From Leptospira vanthielii serovar Holland str. Waz Holland = ATCC 700522 (lineage in GTDB: Bacteria > Spirochaetota > Leptospiria > Leptospirales > Leptospiraceae), in assembly GCF_000332455.1 (NCBI RefSeq), contig NZ_AOGY02000042.1, positions 186,001 through 250,000 of the forward strand: a DNA stretch of 64,000 nucleotides, in the 5' to 3' direction. Below are positions 19,212 to 28,928 of the stretch, piece after piece (the first letter of the stretch is position 1; each line of letters opens with the position of its first letter). The notes under the pieces are model-generated. The model saw only the letters and a list, made by a program, of their open reading frames with translations, was not told the origin of the DNA and made no database searches. A program made the translations under genes and the position numbers.

Positions 19212-19481
19212 ATGAATCGTTTGTTAGTTTTGGTTGTATTGTGTTTTGTCATGATCTTCTCTACATCTTGTCAAAAAAGACAAGACAAAACCCTGGAAAG
19301 AAACCTGTTTACTTTCCTAATTAGTTGTACGGGAGGAAGTTTAGACGCTTGTAATGCAGACTGTGCTGCCAAGTATCCAGACGTGACTGGGGTGAATTAC
19401 CCGGCAGCATCCGCTTGTTTTAGCGCTTGTTCTACCAATTGTAACCTTTCGACAACTTTACTTTTACTTACTAACAAATAG
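19212..19481 (+). CDS. Small Cys-rich lipoprotein
   Basis: This 89-residue protein has a classic lipoprotein signal: MNRLL, a hydrophobic core, then the lipobox FSTSC with the lipidated Cys at residue 20. The mature part contains eight more Cys, several in a CNADC...CFSAC...C pattern, suggesting disulfides outside the inner membrane. No family is recognised. It is divergent from the operon starting at 19118 and convergent with rsmE, so it is a single-gene unit. Confidence 0.75.
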   Translation: MNRLLVLVVLCFVMIFSTSCQKRQDKTLERNLFTFLISCTGGSLDACNADCAAKYPDVTGVNYPAASACFSACSTNCNLSTTLLLLTNK

Positions 19482-19506
19482 TAAACAAAAGTTTTCTCTC
19501 TAATAT

Positions 19507-20187
19507 TTAAGTTCCATACACAAGGAAACTGGCGGCAACAATGCCTGCTGTTTCCGTACGGAGCACCCCACCGGGAAGTGTGAGCCTAGGGATCTGATTT
19601 TTTTCCATCCATTCTTCCTCATCGGTATGAAATCCCCCTTCGGGTCCAATCACAGGAATCTTATTAATCAATTGGTTGGTTTGAAAAACCTCTGACCCAT
19701 TCGGATGGAAGACCACCAAACTATCTTTATGTGAATTCATCCAATCATTCGCCGACTCAATCGATAGAGTCAGTAGTTCCGTTTGTTTGGACTGGGCGGC
19801 CGCTTCTTTGACTATTTTTTCAGCACGATCCAAGTTGAATTCTTTGCGAATGGAATGGCGAAAAACAAGAAACACTACCGCATCAAGACCAATCTCTGTT
19901 ACCTTCTGTAAAAAAAAATCAAACCGGTTCCCTTTAGGAAGGGCAATGGCTACCGTTTTACGTTCAGTTTTCCTTGGGATATGAGTTTCGTTTAAAAATT
20001 TTAATTCTTTTAAATGAGGGGAGAACTGGTAGTCATAAAGACCACCAACTCCATCTCGAATTTGGATGGTTGTTTCTTCCTTACTCAGTCGTAAGGCCCG
20101 AAGGTGAGCCAATTCTTCCGGCGAAAGAACGATTGTAGATTTTGGTGAAAATCCCGTGCGAAAGAGAATGAGTCCAGGCTCTAACAA
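19507..20187 (-). CDS. rsmE: 16S rRNA m3U1498 methyltransferase RsmE
   Basis: The 226-residue protein of the SPOUT superfamily has IPVIGPEGGFHTDEE and LPGGVLRTETAGIVA, the knot motifs that bind S-adenosylmethionine in RsmE. ALPKGNRFDFFLQKVTEIGLD is also characteristic. It methylates U1498 in the decoding centre of 16S rRNA. The N-terminal PUA-like part is slightly short but complete. It starts 4 bases after the LolA-like gene and is probably co-transcribed with it. Confidence 0.93.
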   Translation of the reverse strand: MLEPGLILFRTGFSPKSTIVLSPEELAHLRALRLSKEETTIQIRDGVGGLYDYQFSPHLKELKFLNETHIPRKTERKTVAIALPKGNRFDFFLQKVTEIGLDAVVFLVFRHSIRKEFNLDRAEKIVKEAAAQSKQTELLTLSIESANDWMNSHKDSLVVFHPNGSEVFQTNQLINKIPVIGPEGGFHTDEEEWMEKNQIPRLTLPGGVLRTETAGIVAASFLVYGT

Positions 20188-20191
20188 GGAT

Positions 20192-20965
20192 TTAACGACT
20201 TAAGTTATCAACTGCAAACAAAGAAGCATCAGGGTTCACTGATTTATCCACTTCTTGAATTTCCCAAACCGTGATACTACCTGTATTCAAATCTAACATC
20301 TCGAGCCGAGAAGCTTTTTGAATTTCTTCTACCTTTCCAGACGTTTCTTTTACTTTTACGGGGCCGTATTTTAAGTTCAAGGTTTTGAATAAAATTCCAT
20401 CCCGATCATGAAAGTCGACGCGGTAAGGTTTTAGATCTTTTTTACCAACAAGTAAAACTAATTTTTTATAAAAGTATGGAAGGATGGGTTTTAGAGAAAC
20501 TCGGTAGTATACTTCTCCACCAATTTCTAAGTCCGCATTCACGAGTGGATTGTAGTTGGCCTGATAGGAATACCCAGAAAGATCTACATAAAAAAATCCA
20601 GTCCCCATCAGTGCTTCATACTTTTCATCATCTGTTTTTCGAAAGAGTTTAGCACTGAGAACATTGAAGAAAAATACATTTTCCCCTTCGTCTTTGGTTA
20701 AAAGTTTGGATTCTAATCCTCTACCTTTTCTGTCGAAAAGAAGCAGAGCATCTTCTCCATTGAAAAACCGATTAATTTTCCAAGTTTCCGAAGTTCCATT
20801 TCTACGAATGAGGACGTAAGTCCCTTTAACAAGACCCTTCCCAAAATCCATTTCTCGGTCAAGTCTTGCTAAAAGTTCCTGTGCCGACAAACTGGTATCA
20901 GGTGACCCTTGTGCCTTTATCGAAAAAAAACTAATAAAAAGTAATAGAATCCAAATTTTCCGCAT
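20192..20965 (-). CDS. LolA-like outer-membrane lipoprotein-sorting protein
   Basis: The 257-residue protein has a cleavable signal (MRKIWILLLFISFFSIKA, cut near AQG). The mature part looks like a single LolA/LppX-type half-barrel: LSAQELLARLDREMDFGKG, then repeated strands with GEVYYRVSLKP and PYRVDFHDRDGILFKTL. These are typical of proteins annotated as outer membrane lipoprotein-sorting protein. Such folds carry acyl chains across the periplasm. The gene lies between guaB (9 bases upstream) and rsmE (4 bases downstream) on the same strand. The exact cargo is not known, and an RND-exporter-associated LolA variant is possible. Confidence 0.8.
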   Translation of the reverse strand: MRKIWILLLFISFFSIKAQGSPDTSLSAQELLARLDREMDFGKGLVKGTYVLIRRNGTSETWKINRFFNGEDALLLFDRKGRGLESKLLTKDEGENVFFFNVLSAKLFRKTDDEKYEALMGTGFFYVDLSGYSYQANYNPLVNADLEIGGEVYYRVSLKPILPYFYKKLVLLVGKKDLKPYRVDFHDRDGILFKTLNLKYGPVKVKETSGKVEEIQKASRLEMLDLNTGSITVWEIQEVDKSVNPDASLFAVDNLSR

Positions 20966-20974
20966 GTATGACTT

Positions 20975-22501
20975 TTATTCCGCGCGCATAGAAGGTTTTG
21001 TATAAGAATACAATCCGTGAACACTACCTTGTGCTTGGGCCGATTCTGTCCTTCGTTCAAAACGAAGTTTTCCTTCCCGCAAAGCTTTATGTATGTCTTG
21101 GATGTTTCGAAATCCCATATCTTGAAAACTTTGTCTTAGCCCTTGCACCAAATAGGGAATGAGATTGAGAACAGAACCCTTATCCACAACATATCCAGAA
21201 ACACCTTGTGCTACTTTGATCTTTTGTGATTCAGAGAAATATCGTTTATCTCCACCCTTACTCATTGCTTCTAAACTTGCCATTCCTCTATATTTCTTTA
21301 GACGAATTCCATTTTCATAAAAATACTCACCCGGCGCTTCTTTTGTTCCTGCAAACATAGAACCCATCATACACATGGAAGCACCAATCGCAAGAGCATT
21401 GGCAATATCTCCAATATTGGAAATCCCTCCATCGGCAATCACGGGAACTCCATGTGCCTGTGCATACTCGGCAGTTTTGAATACGGCTGTGGCCTGGGCA
21501 CGACCGACGGCCATTGTATCTTGTGTGATACAAATGGATCCGGGACCCATTCCAATCCGAAGTCCATCTGCACCCGCAGCGATTAGGTTTGCCGCTTGTG
21601 CTTTTGTAACCACGTTTCCACCGATGACATCAATATTTGGAAAATTTGATTTAATCCATTGAATCATTTCCATTTGGTAACTAGAGTTTCCTTGTGCTGA
21701 ATCGATGATGATGACATCAACTCCAACACCGGCAAGGGCGGCCATTCGTTCGCGTGACTCAGGTAAGGTGGAAAGAGCTGCCCCCACTCTAAGGCGTTTT
21801 TGGTCATCTTTTGAAGATTGAGGAAATTCTTTATTTTTTTTCAGGTCACTACGGCAAATAAGTGCGACTAGTTTCCCTTGTTTGTCTACAATGGGAAGTT
21901 TTCCCTTTTTACTAGTTCTTAAAATATCGTTTGCTTCTAGTAAACTAATCCCAACATTTGCGGTGATTAGTTCCGTAGTCATCACCTTACCTAGTTTGGT
22001 ATTACGATCTTTTTCAAAATCCACATCGCGGTTGGTAACAATACCAACTAACTTAGATCCGGCAGTTCCGTTTTCAGTAATTGGAATTCCACTGAATCCA
22101 TATTTTTCTTTAACTGCATCTAAATCAGCAACCGTATGTTCAGGTGAGAGAAGGATGGGATCCTTAATGAATCCATTTTCATATCGTTTTACTTTGCGAA
22201 CAAGGTCCACCTGTTCATCAATACTGTTGTTATAATGTATAATTCCGATTCCACCCATAAGCGCTTGTGCAATCGCCATCTCTGACTCAGTGACTGTGTC
22301 CATGGGCGAACTCATCAGTGGCCTTTTGAGTGAAATATTTTTGGAAAGTTTGGTTTCTAGTTCTACATCACTAGGGTTAAAGTCTATAAAACCGGGTAAT
22401 ACTAAAAAGTCGCGGTAAGTGAGTCCCATGTTGACCGAGAAGAGCTCTTGTCCATTGACTCCGTCGAGAAGCTCCGATCCTGGTAGGGGGTGATTTGACA
22501 T
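20975..22501 (-). CDS. guaB: IMP dehydrogenase
   Basis: This 508-residue IMPDH oxidises IMP to XMP with NAD, the committed step of GMP synthesis. The catalytic-loop GPGSICITQ carries the active Cys, and [18 protein letters not shown] and PVIADGGI are substrate and phosphate-binding motifs. Two CBS domains lie at roughly 105-225. The flap contains the KRYFSE and KVAQGVSG signatures. AAGGAAGG precedes ATG at a normal distance. The length is normal for bacterial IMPDH. Confidence 0.97.
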   Translation of the reverse strand: MSNHPLPGSELLDGVNGQELFSVNMGLTYRDFLVLPGFIDFNPSDVELETKLSKNISLKRPLMSSPMDTVTESEMAIAQALMGGIGIIHYNNSIDEQVDLVRKVKRYENGFIKDPILLSPEHTVADLDAVKEKYGFSGIPITENGTAGSKLVGIVTNRDVDFEKDRNTKLGKVMTTELITANVGISLLEANDILRTSKKGKLPIVDKQGKLVALICRSDLKKNKEFPQSSKDDQKRLRVGAALSTLPESRERMAALAGVGVDVIIIDSAQGNSSYQMEMIQWIKSNFPNIDVIGGNVVTKAQAANLIAAGADGLRIGMGPGSICITQDTMAVGRAQATAVFKTAEYAQAHGVPVIADGGISNIGDIANALAIGASMCMMGSMFAGTKEAPGEYFYENGIRLKKYRGMASLEAMSKGGDKRYFSESQKIKVAQGVSGYVVDKGSVLNLIPYLVQGLRQSFQDMGFRNIQDIHKALREGKLRFERRTESAQAQGSVHGLYSYTKPSMRAE

Positions 22502-22598
22502 AATTATCCTTCCTTTTTCTACTTTAGGTAAGAAAACTCTCCTTGCAAGAGAATTTCAGGAGAATTTCGTCCGATAATAATAAGTAATACGACCTTTT

Positions 22599-23756
22599 AT
22601 GGAAACCCTAGAAAGAAGTAAGCGATCTTTGGACGTTTTTTCCGACACAGAAAAAAAGCTCCATGTTTTGACGAAATTTTTATTAAACCAAGAATTAAGT
22701 CTAAAAGACAATATCCATTCCGGGGAAAGTTGTTTTCTAAAAAAAGTTTCTGCGGATGGGAACAAAGTCCTAATCAACGTACGTCCCCCCTTGACCCTAT
22801 CCGTGGGCCAGAAAGTGACTCTCTATAAAATTTTAGGTAGATACCTCCATCTGGAATGCACCGTCGAACAAGAAAAGGCGGAATCTCAATACGTTCTTCA
22901 TTTAGACAAAATTGCCATTGCCAAAAAAGATAGGGAAAGTTCGAGAATCCCTGTTCCGCCAGGGGCTGCATGGATCACCAATGTGGTTTCCAGTAAGGCA
23001 AAAATCGAAACGGACATGTTCCACATACCCACTGCCGTGAAAGTGAACTTTCAGGACTATGAAACTAAACTAAAAGACACAGTCGATTTTATCAAAATTG
23101 CCACTTTTAACTCTAGCGAAGATTCAGAAATCATCCGCCAAATCAAAAAAACAAAAAAAGGCCTGTTATTGGAAGATGCCACAGATAGGAAATGTTACGA
23201 AACATCACCTAACGAAGACTTTCTGGTATTTTCAGAAGAAATCGAAGAAGATATAGATAAAGAAATCAATAACAAACGAAACCAAAAAATCAAATCAGAA
23301 CTCATCCTTCCCATTCTCTATCTAAACGATGATGAAGAGTCCATTCCAATCGGTTATATCCAAATGCAAAGTAAAACAGAAACCTTTGATTTACTCAAAG
23401 CAATGGAGATGAAAACAATTTGTTTCGAAATGGTGGACCGAATCCGCAATTCGAATATGATCAAATCCGATGGAAAATTTCCGATGATCGATATTTCGGA
23501 AGGGGGTCTGAAGGTAATCGTAGACCATCCCGACTTAATCAAAAGCCTTCCTAAACTTTCGGGATTCCAGTTTGATATTTTCTTTAAAATGCAGTCTCCC
23601 CTCACTGCGTTTGGAACGATCAAAACCATTACCAGAAACGAAGAAGGCCACCTAACTGTAGGTCTTGCGATTGCCGGTCACTCTTCTCGGACTGGTGAGA
23701 AAAAAAGATTTTTAGAAAACGTAGAATTTTTCCGCAAACAAAATAACAAATCGTAA
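22599..23756 (+). CDS. DUF1577-type protein, possible PilZ-like regulator
   Basis: The 385-residue soluble protein starts with METLERSKRSLDVFSDTEKK. I believe it belongs to the Leptospira family DUF1577 (PF07614), recalled from its general pattern rather than searched. SRIPVPPGAAWITNV and the C-terminal IDISEGGLKVIVDHP segment resemble the RxxxR...D/NxSxxG signature of PilZ c-di-GMP-binding domains, though not exactly. No signal or membrane helix is seen. It is divergent from guaB across 97 bases and ends 1 base from the convergent radical SAM gene. A c-di-GMP-related role is a guess, strengthened only slightly by the EAL gene nearby. Confidence 0.75.
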   Translation: METLERSKRSLDVFSDTEKKLHVLTKFLLNQELSLKDNIHSGESCFLKKVSADGNKVLINVRPPLTLSVGQKVTLYKILGRYLHLECTVEQEKAESQYVLHLDKIAIAKKDRESSRIPVPPGAAWITNVVSSKAKIETDMFHIPTAVKVNFQDYETKLKDTVDFIKIATFNSSEDSEIIRQIKKTKKGLLLEDATDRKCYETSPNEDFLVFSEEIEEDIDKEINNKRNQKIKSELILPILYLNDDEESIPIGYIQMQSKTETFDLLKAMEMKTICFEMVDRIRNSNMIKSDGKFPMIDISEGGLKVIVDHPDLIKSLPKLSGFQFDIFFKMQSPLTAFGTIKTITRNEEGHLTVGLAIAGHSSRTGEKKRFLENVEFFRKQNNKS

Positions 23757-23757
23757 A

Positions 23758-25692
23758 CTAAAGTTCGCCGTAACCGAGAACTTCCACGGACCACTTCTCT
23801 TCTAATTTTCTGGAAGAAAAGGTAATGGCTTCTGGATCCATTTTTTCTTTTAGAAAAACAAAGTCCGTTCCATCCACTTCTTCCCCTTCGATTAAGTAGA
23901 AGGCTTCTTTGGATGGATCTAAATTTCGGATTCTATTCGTAGGGATTTTTTCGTAAATTAAAAAGGAAGTGGAATCCAATTCCTCATCTCGCCAATTTTT
24001 TAGTTCCCGATGGTTCCCATCGAAAACAAAAACCAAACGGTGTTGGAGGTTCTCTCCTCTGTGAGCCAATGTACGCGAAAGATAGGAATTTCTTTGGGTT
24101 TCGAAAAGGGATACAAGTTGTTCGATCTCTTTAGGTTTTGGAAGAAAGACCAAAGGGATAACAAAATCAATCGTACAAAAGGGCTCTGCGGTAATACGTT
24201 CATGAATCAGAGTCAGGATGCGAGTGAGGTCATTAGAAAGATCCTCCGTATGAAACCATACACTGTGATGACGACTCCCTGACATATTAGCCCAATGTCT
24301 TTCCCAAATTGGATCTACATCAGGAGTGGACTGGTTCGAACCCGTTAAAACCAAATCAAAACGATCGTTTTTTTTAGGTAAGGCAGCACATAAAAATGGT
24401 CGTGGAAATTCATCCAGACGCCTTTCGAGTAAGTCTTCTGCAAAGAACAAGGACTCTGTCAAATCGCGCTGACTAAAAGTCGGAGTTTGGAGGATGCGGT
24501 AAGGAGGTGTTGGCATAAAGGAAAGCCCTTCTTTTTCGGCATCCTTACGCATGGCAGTACCCGGAAGAACGGACAAAGGAAAGGCCTGCACCCATTCCCC
24601 CAAGCCATGTTCCAAAAAAAAATGGATTCCCCGTTCGACGTCCTCTGGTTTGTCACCAGGGAGTCCAATGATGAGATCGAGAAGTAACTCCATTCCCTCA
24701 CCCGCAAGCATCTTGGCCACTTCCGCTACTTTGTGAGGACTGCCGTAACGTTTCACACGTTTCAGTGTTTCTTCATTTACCGATTGGAGCCCAAGTTCTA
24801 CACGAGTGAAACCCGCCTTACGAAGTTTAGTTGCTATTTTCGGAGTCACACCTTCCGAACGTAATTCGGCAAACATGGACATTCTACCATCAGAATTTAC
24901 TTCCGCAACCGCATCTAAAAAATTTTCAAAACCCGGTCTATGATTGAAGGTGGGATCTAAAAATACGAGCTCCCGAGCGCCCTTTTCTTTTAAGTTCGAA
25001 ATGAGTTTGATGGTTTCTGGAATGTCTAGGGTGCGGAGGTTCTGGGAAGATTTAGGATAAAAACAATACGTACACTGTGACTTACATCCCCGCACGGTTT
25101 CTAAATACGTAGAACGTTTGGGATCCACTTGTAAATGTCCCGTTGTATAAGGAGAAGGAAAGTCTGTCAAAGGGAAGTCTGCTGCTGTTTGTTTTCCAAA
25201 GGATGTGAGTGTTCCATTTTCCTTTCGATACGCTACATTTTCCAAACCTTCCAAAGAAGACTTAGAGAGTAAGGTGCGCATCAGATTACGAAAACTATGT
25301 TCTGCTTCGCCCGATACCGCAATGTCATACCCCCCTTCTCCAAGAACAAAAGGATTGTCTTCGTTTACCTCGGGCCCACCGATAAGAATGGTTGTGTCTG
25401 GATTTCGTTTTTTAACTTCTTTTGCGATAAAAAGGCTACGTTCGGTATTCCACAAATAGAGCGAGAGTCCTAAAAAATCGGGACCTTCTTTCGTGATGTG
25501 GTCAATGAGCTCCCGGTCTCCCAAAGAATCTGTATCTTCTGGGGAAACCACATAGGGACTCAGTCCAAGGATTGGATCTTCTTTGGATTCTAGGCAACTT
25601 GCCAAACTAGCAGCTGCTAAAGGAACATTTCCAGTGGCAGCATAGTAGGATGGTGGAGGTACAGGTAATTGCAAAAATTGTATTTTTGCCAT
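23758..25692 (-). CDS. B12-binding radical SAM protein
   Basis: The protein begins MAKIQFLQLPVPPPSYYAATG, with ATG 25692 preferred over a TTG 13 codons upstream. It has an N-terminal cobalamin-binding-like domain (~1-165) with GPDFLGLSLYLWN and ILIGGPEVN. The radical SAM barrel follows, with the cluster motif CKSQCTYC near residue 205 (CxxxCxxC), then GLQSVNEETLKRVKR and LIIGLPGDKPEDV. A C-terminal domain (~430-645) of unknown role completes it. Such enzymes carry out methylations or C-C/C-S chemistry; the substrate cannot be read. It follows the EAL gene closely. Confidence 0.85.
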   Translation of the reverse strand: MAKIQFLQLPVPPPSYYAATGNVPLAAASLASCLESKEDPILGLSPYVVSPEDTDSLGDRELIDHITKEGPDFLGLSLYLWNTERSLFIAKEVKKRNPDTTILIGGPEVNEDNPFVLGEGGYDIAVSGEAEHSFRNLMRTLLSKSSLEGLENVAYRKENGTLTSFGKQTAADFPLTDFPSPYTTGHLQVDPKRSTYLETVRGCKSQCTYCFYPKSSQNLRTLDIPETIKLISNLKEKGARELVFLDPTFNHRPGFENFLDAVAEVNSDGRMSMFAELRSEGVTPKIATKLRKAGFTRVELGLQSVNEETLKRVKRYGSPHKVAEVAKMLAGEGMELLLDLIIGLPGDKPEDVERGIHFFLEHGLGEWVQAFPLSVLPGTAMRKDAEKEGLSFMPTPPYRILQTPTFSQRDLTESLFFAEDLLERRLDEFPRPFLCAALPKKNDRFDLVLTGSNQSTPDVDPIWERHWANMSGSRHHSVWFHTEDLSNDLTRILTLIHERITAEPFCTIDFVIPLVFLPKPKEIEQLVSLFETQRNSYLSRTLAHRGENLQHRLVFVFDGNHRELKNWRDEELDSTSFLIYEKIPTNRIRNLDPSKEAFYLIEGEEVDGTDFVFLKEKMDPEAITFSSRKLEEKWSVEVLGYGEL

Positions 25693-25737
25693 AGCTCCTG
25701 CCAGGTTCCGGCCAGAGACTGTTTTTCGCAAAACCTT

Positions 25738-26997
25738 TCAGGATCGAGAAACTACAACATCGATAAATAAAATCAGATTTTCGGAAAGGTTCCTCGCAAA
25801 TGTCCGTAACATCATCCGTTCCGAAATATCATGGTACATTTGGGAAAGAGTCCATGCGTCTCGGCTGGTTTTGGATTTGTGAAGGTGTTCAAAAAAATAA
25901 GGCCGAAAAGACCAGTTTTTGCCCAAAAAAGAATAGTCCGGTTCCATTTTTCCCGTCTTGTCCCTGGAATAGTTCGGAGATACCTGAAAACCTAGAGGAT
26001 TTGTGATGTACATCCGGAAAAAATCCCCATCACCAAAAACACTAGTTTCAAAACCACCTTTCCATTCCCAAATTTCATTCTCTTCGGTAAACCCCATCAT
26101 GATTTCGGAAAGTTTGTCTTTCCAGATGGTCTCCCATTCAATCTGACGATTCATCTCCCCTTGTTTGCGAGCATGAAAGTACTGTAAGGAAGACTGCATT
26201 TCCATTCGGTATTCAAACCGTTTGGTAAAATAAGGTTCTGGTTTGGCAAAATAGAATCCTTGGATGTATCTGGCCCCATAGTTGAGCGCGTTATAAAGTT
26301 CATCTTCCGATTCAATACCTTCAAAAAGAAGACTACTTCCGAGAGATTCACCTAACTTAGATAAGTTGAGCAAAATTTCTTTGAAGTTACGTGAGAAGGT
26401 GGATCTTCGTAACATCTGTAAATCGACTTTGATAATTTCTGGATGGAAAAGCCCAATCCGGTCTAAGTTACTGGCTTCGGAACCAGCATCATCAACAGCA
26501 ATGGAAAATCCCTCTTGCCTGTACAACTGTAGGATGGGTCGCAAAAGTTCTAGGTTGTGTGGAAACCGTTCTTCCGTTATTTCAATGACAATCCGTTCTG
26601 GATCCACGCCCACTTCCCTAACCATTTGGATGGTTTGAGGGAGATCCGTTTCCATTTGCAGGAGGGCATGGTACATTACGTTCGGTGAAATATTTAAAAA
26701 TAACTTGGTTTCGGGAGGTGCTTCTTTTGCGAATTTTTGTAAGGCAGCTAAACGAATTTCTTCATCGACTTGTTTTTTGAGAAAAAAGATTTCATCATAA
26801 CCAAAGGTTTGGGATAAAAAGAATTCTCCAAGACTAAACAGCCCTTCCGGTGTGGAAAGACGCCCGAGTAGTTCGTAGCCGTAAATACCGGTGGATTCCG
26901 AGGAAAGGATGGGTTGGAAAACCGGAACCAAGGTTCCGCTAGACAACCAGTCTTTCCAATCTCGGAGGAATTTATGACTTTCTCTTTCTGTAATCAT
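25738..26997 (-). CDS. Solo EAL-domain protein with C-terminal sensor-like domain
   Basis: The EAL domain spans ~20-265. The signature is YGYELLGR, and the other metal or substrate residues appear kept: Asn in FLNISPNV, Glu in VIEITEE, DD in IAVDDAGSE, Lys in IIKVDLQ, Glu in FEGIESE and Gln in YIQGFYFAKP. A c-di-GMP phosphodiesterase is therefore plausible. Residues ~280-419 look like a PAS/Cache-type fold similar to the YkuI C-terminal domain, with ITNPLGFQVSPNYSRD. No GGDEF domain, signal or membrane helix is present. It is in an operon with the radical SAM gene. Confidence 0.87.
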   Translation of the reverse strand: MITERESHKFLRDWKDWLSSGTLVPVFQPILSSESTGIYGYELLGRLSTPEGLFSLGEFFLSQTFGYDEIFFLKKQVDEEIRLAALQKFAKEAPPETKLFLNISPNVMYHALLQMETDLPQTIQMVREVGVDPERIVIEITEERFPHNLELLRPILQLYRQEGFSIAVDDAGSEASNLDRIGLFHPEIIKVDLQMLRRSTFSRNFKEILLNLSKLGESLGSSLLFEGIESEDELYNALNYGARYIQGFYFAKPEPYFTKRFEYRMEMQSSLQYFHARKQGEMNRQIEWETIWKDKLSEIMMGFTEENEIWEWKGGFETSVFGDGDFFRMYITNPLGFQVSPNYSRDKTGKMEPDYSFLGKNWSFRPYFFEHLHKSKTSRDAWTLSQMYHDISERMMLRTFARNLSENLILFIDVVVSRS

Positions 26998-27138
26998 AGA
27001 TGGATACAGTCTTTTATTGCAAGATCGGTACCAGTAGGCATTGTAGGGAATATCACTGCATTATGCACGTTAAATAGGCAATCAGGAACAAGGGATGTGG
27101 AAAAATGTGATTGCTGCTTATTGATTAAGCAAAATGGT

Positions 27139-27169
27139 ATAAAAAAACCACCCAAGTTGCCCAGGATGG
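27139..27169 (-). terminator. Rho-independent terminator of the small lipoprotein gene
   Basis: On the minus strand CCATCC pairs with GGGTGG (one G-T) around a 10-base loop and is followed directly by seven T residues. It lies 20 bases after the stop of the 54-residue lipoprotein. The rest of the gap down to 26998 holds a second small hairpin (TGCTTA/TAAGCA, 27115-27131) and nothing else I can identify. Confidence 0.7.
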
Positions 27170-27188
27170 CTTCCGCTTTGAGTAGTAA

Positions 27189-27353
27189 TTACTTAATGTC
27201 TCTAGCTCTTGTTTTGAATGACTCATCCAATTTTGGCTTTTTAGAAGGTTTTGGTTCTTCCACAACTGGTGTTTGTTTAACTTCTTCAGAGGCACAGTTA
27301 ATCATAAATACAGCCAAAAAAGCAATGATCAGCATAGACGAAATTTTTTTCAT
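27189..27353 (-). CDS. Small lipoprotein (54 residues)
   Basis: ATG at 27353 opens a 54-codon frame. The protein begins MKKISSMLIIAFLAVFMINC, a textbook lipoprotein signal with lipobox MINC and Cys at residue 20. The mature part is a short charged tail rich in Glu, Lys and Pro, ending TRARDIK. A strong AAGGAG lies 7 bases before ATG and a good terminator follows. No family is recognised. It is divergent from tmk. The ribosome site, signal and terminator together make it a convincing gene despite its size. Confidence 0.8.
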   Translation of the reverse strand: MKKISSMLIIAFLAVFMINCASEEVKQTPVVEEPKPSKKPKLDESFKTRARDIK

Positions 27354-27432
27354 ATTTTTGCTCCTTAGACTAAATTGCCGAGTTTAGTAAATAAGTCGAG
27401 GAAAAAACGACCTTTCTTAAAATGGAGGGGAT

Positions 27433-28038
27433 ATGCCCCAAAATAATCAGTTCTTCGTATTTGAAGGGATCGATGGTTCCGGGAAAACCACCGTCTCCCG
27501 TTTGGTTTCTGAAGTGCTCCTAACAAAATCCATCCCGAACCTCTGGCATAGAGAACCAACAGACAGTGTGCACGGAAAAAAGATTAGAGAGTTTGTACAA
27601 GGGAAACTCAAACTATCAAAAGAAGAACAAATTGAAACCTTCATTGCGGATCGTGAATGTTCTGTGAACGATGTCATCTTACCAACGTTAAAGAGTGGTA
27701 AATCCGTTATACAAGATAGATATTATTTTTCGACAGCAGCCTATCAAGGTAGGGACGAAGAACATGCTGCCGATATTTTATACAGAAATGAAGATAAAGG
27801 ATTTCCAGAACCGAACAGAGTGTACTTTTTAGACCTTTCGCCAGAGGAAGCACTGGAACGCAGGACAAGTCGTGGTGGTGCCGAAGAGGTGTTTGATGAA
27901 GATTCTGAGCAAGCTCGTATCTACCAGAACTATTTGGCAATTTTACCTGAGTCTACCATCTTTGTGGATGCCACTGCTGAACTAGACGAAGTCGTTGCCT
28001 TCTGTGTAGAAGATATACTCAAGTCTCTCGAAGGATAA
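27433..28038 (+). CDS. tmk: Thymidylate kinase
   Basis: This 201-residue P-loop kinase converts dTMP to dTDP. Walker A is FEGIDGSGKTT (residues ~10-20). The DRYYFSTAAYQG motif matches the DRY/DRF region that positions dTMP, and a YFLDLSPEEALERR segment precedes the LID. AATGGAGGGG precedes ATG. It ends 1 base from the convergent methyltransferase gene. Confidence 0.94.
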   Translation: MPQNNQFFVFEGIDGSGKTTVSRLVSEVLLTKSIPNLWHREPTDSVHGKKIREFVQGKLKLSKEEQIETFIADRECSVNDVILPTLKSGKSVIQDRYYFSTAAYQGRDEEHAADILYRNEDKGFPEPNRVYFLDLSPEEALERRTSRGGAEEVFDEDSEQARIYQNYLAILPESTIFVDATAELDEVVAFCVEDILKSLEG

Positions 28039-28039
28039 T

Positions 28040-28921
28040 TCACTTTTGCACCATATAAACCATCATGTCACCTAACTGAAACCATTTCACGAAACGGTCC
28101 ATGAACCATTTCCGGAGTTTGAAAAAAAATCGGGCTCCGGGACGAGTTGTCATTCCACTCCCGTAAGTAAACGAAACTGGGTGAAGATAACCTAAAGACA
28201 AAAGTAGTTTTTTTAAACCTAAATAAGAGTAGTAATACAGATGTTCGGGAACATTCAAATATCTCCACCTAAGTCCCGCTAGTTTAGCAAGAAGGCCATA
28301 CCGACAGGTGGATAGGATAAGCACTCCTCCCGGTTTCAAATGGCTTTTAATTTTTTCCAAAGTTTCTTTTGGTTGGTGCAGATGTTCGATGGTAGCCCAA
28401 AGAGTGATGAGGTCAAATTTGTTTTGGAAATTTGAATCCCAATCCAGAAAGTTCTCTTGGAAGATATTTAGTTTTAATCTTTCCCTTGCAAAACGGACGG
28501 GCCCATCCGCAATTTCAATTCCATACGCATCATATCCTCGATCCTTTTGGTAAGCCACAAAATAACCCGCAGCACATCCAATGTCCAAAGAAGAAAGGTT
28601 GGTTTTTGGTGGTAACTCAGAAATTCGTTTTTTCTCCCAGGAAAAAAAATCCAAATCATTTAGATTAAGTTGAAAAACCCGCGAGATCTCTGAACGTAAT
28701 TTGTCGGAGTAATAATTGTCATACCCTCTTTCTGTCCTTTGGGTAAAATAAGAATCATCATAGTATTTTTTTACGTCAACGAAGTTCGGTTGTGGGTTCA
28801 CTTGCACAAGCCCACAAAACTCACAAGAGACGATCGAAAAAGATTCACCCAGAGGGCTTTCTTTTGTATAAATAGGACGGAAGCGGTTTTGTCCGCAGGT
28901 ATTGCAGGGGATTAGTTCCAC
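28040..28921 (-). CDS. SAM-dependent methyltransferase with N-terminal four-Cys cluster
   Basis: The 293-residue protein has CxxC pairs at C6/C9 and C33/C36, a likely zinc-binding knuckle. A class I methyltransferase domain follows, with LDIGCAAGYFV (SAM-binding motif I), YGIEIADG, WATIEHLHQP and LKPGGVLILST. The C-terminus (~245-293) is basic and aromatic. Such proteins often modify sugars or lipids; the substrate is unknown. It starts only 7 bases after the znuB-like gene, so it belongs to the metal-uptake transcript, which is unusual for this family. Confidence 0.85.
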   Translation of the reverse strand: MELIPCNTCGQNRFRPIYTKESPLGESFSIVSCEFCGLVQVNPQPNFVDVKKYYDDSYFTQRTERGYDNYYSDKLRSEISRVFQLNLNDLDFFSWEKKRISELPPKTNLSSLDIGCAAGYFVAYQKDRGYDAYGIEIADGPVRFARERLKLNIFQENFLDWDSNFQNKFDLITLWATIEHLHQPKETLEKIKSHLKPGGVLILSTCRYGLLAKLAGLRWRYLNVPEHLYYYSYLGLKKLLLSLGYLHPVSFTYGSGMTTRPGARFFFKLRKWFMDRFVKWFQLGDMMVYMVQK

Positions 28922-28928
28922 AGAATAT

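Noticed and set aside
26998..27188. Search for another small gene or RNA between the EAL gene and the small lipoprotein
   Set aside because: Only two short hairpins are visible, one of them the lipoprotein terminator.
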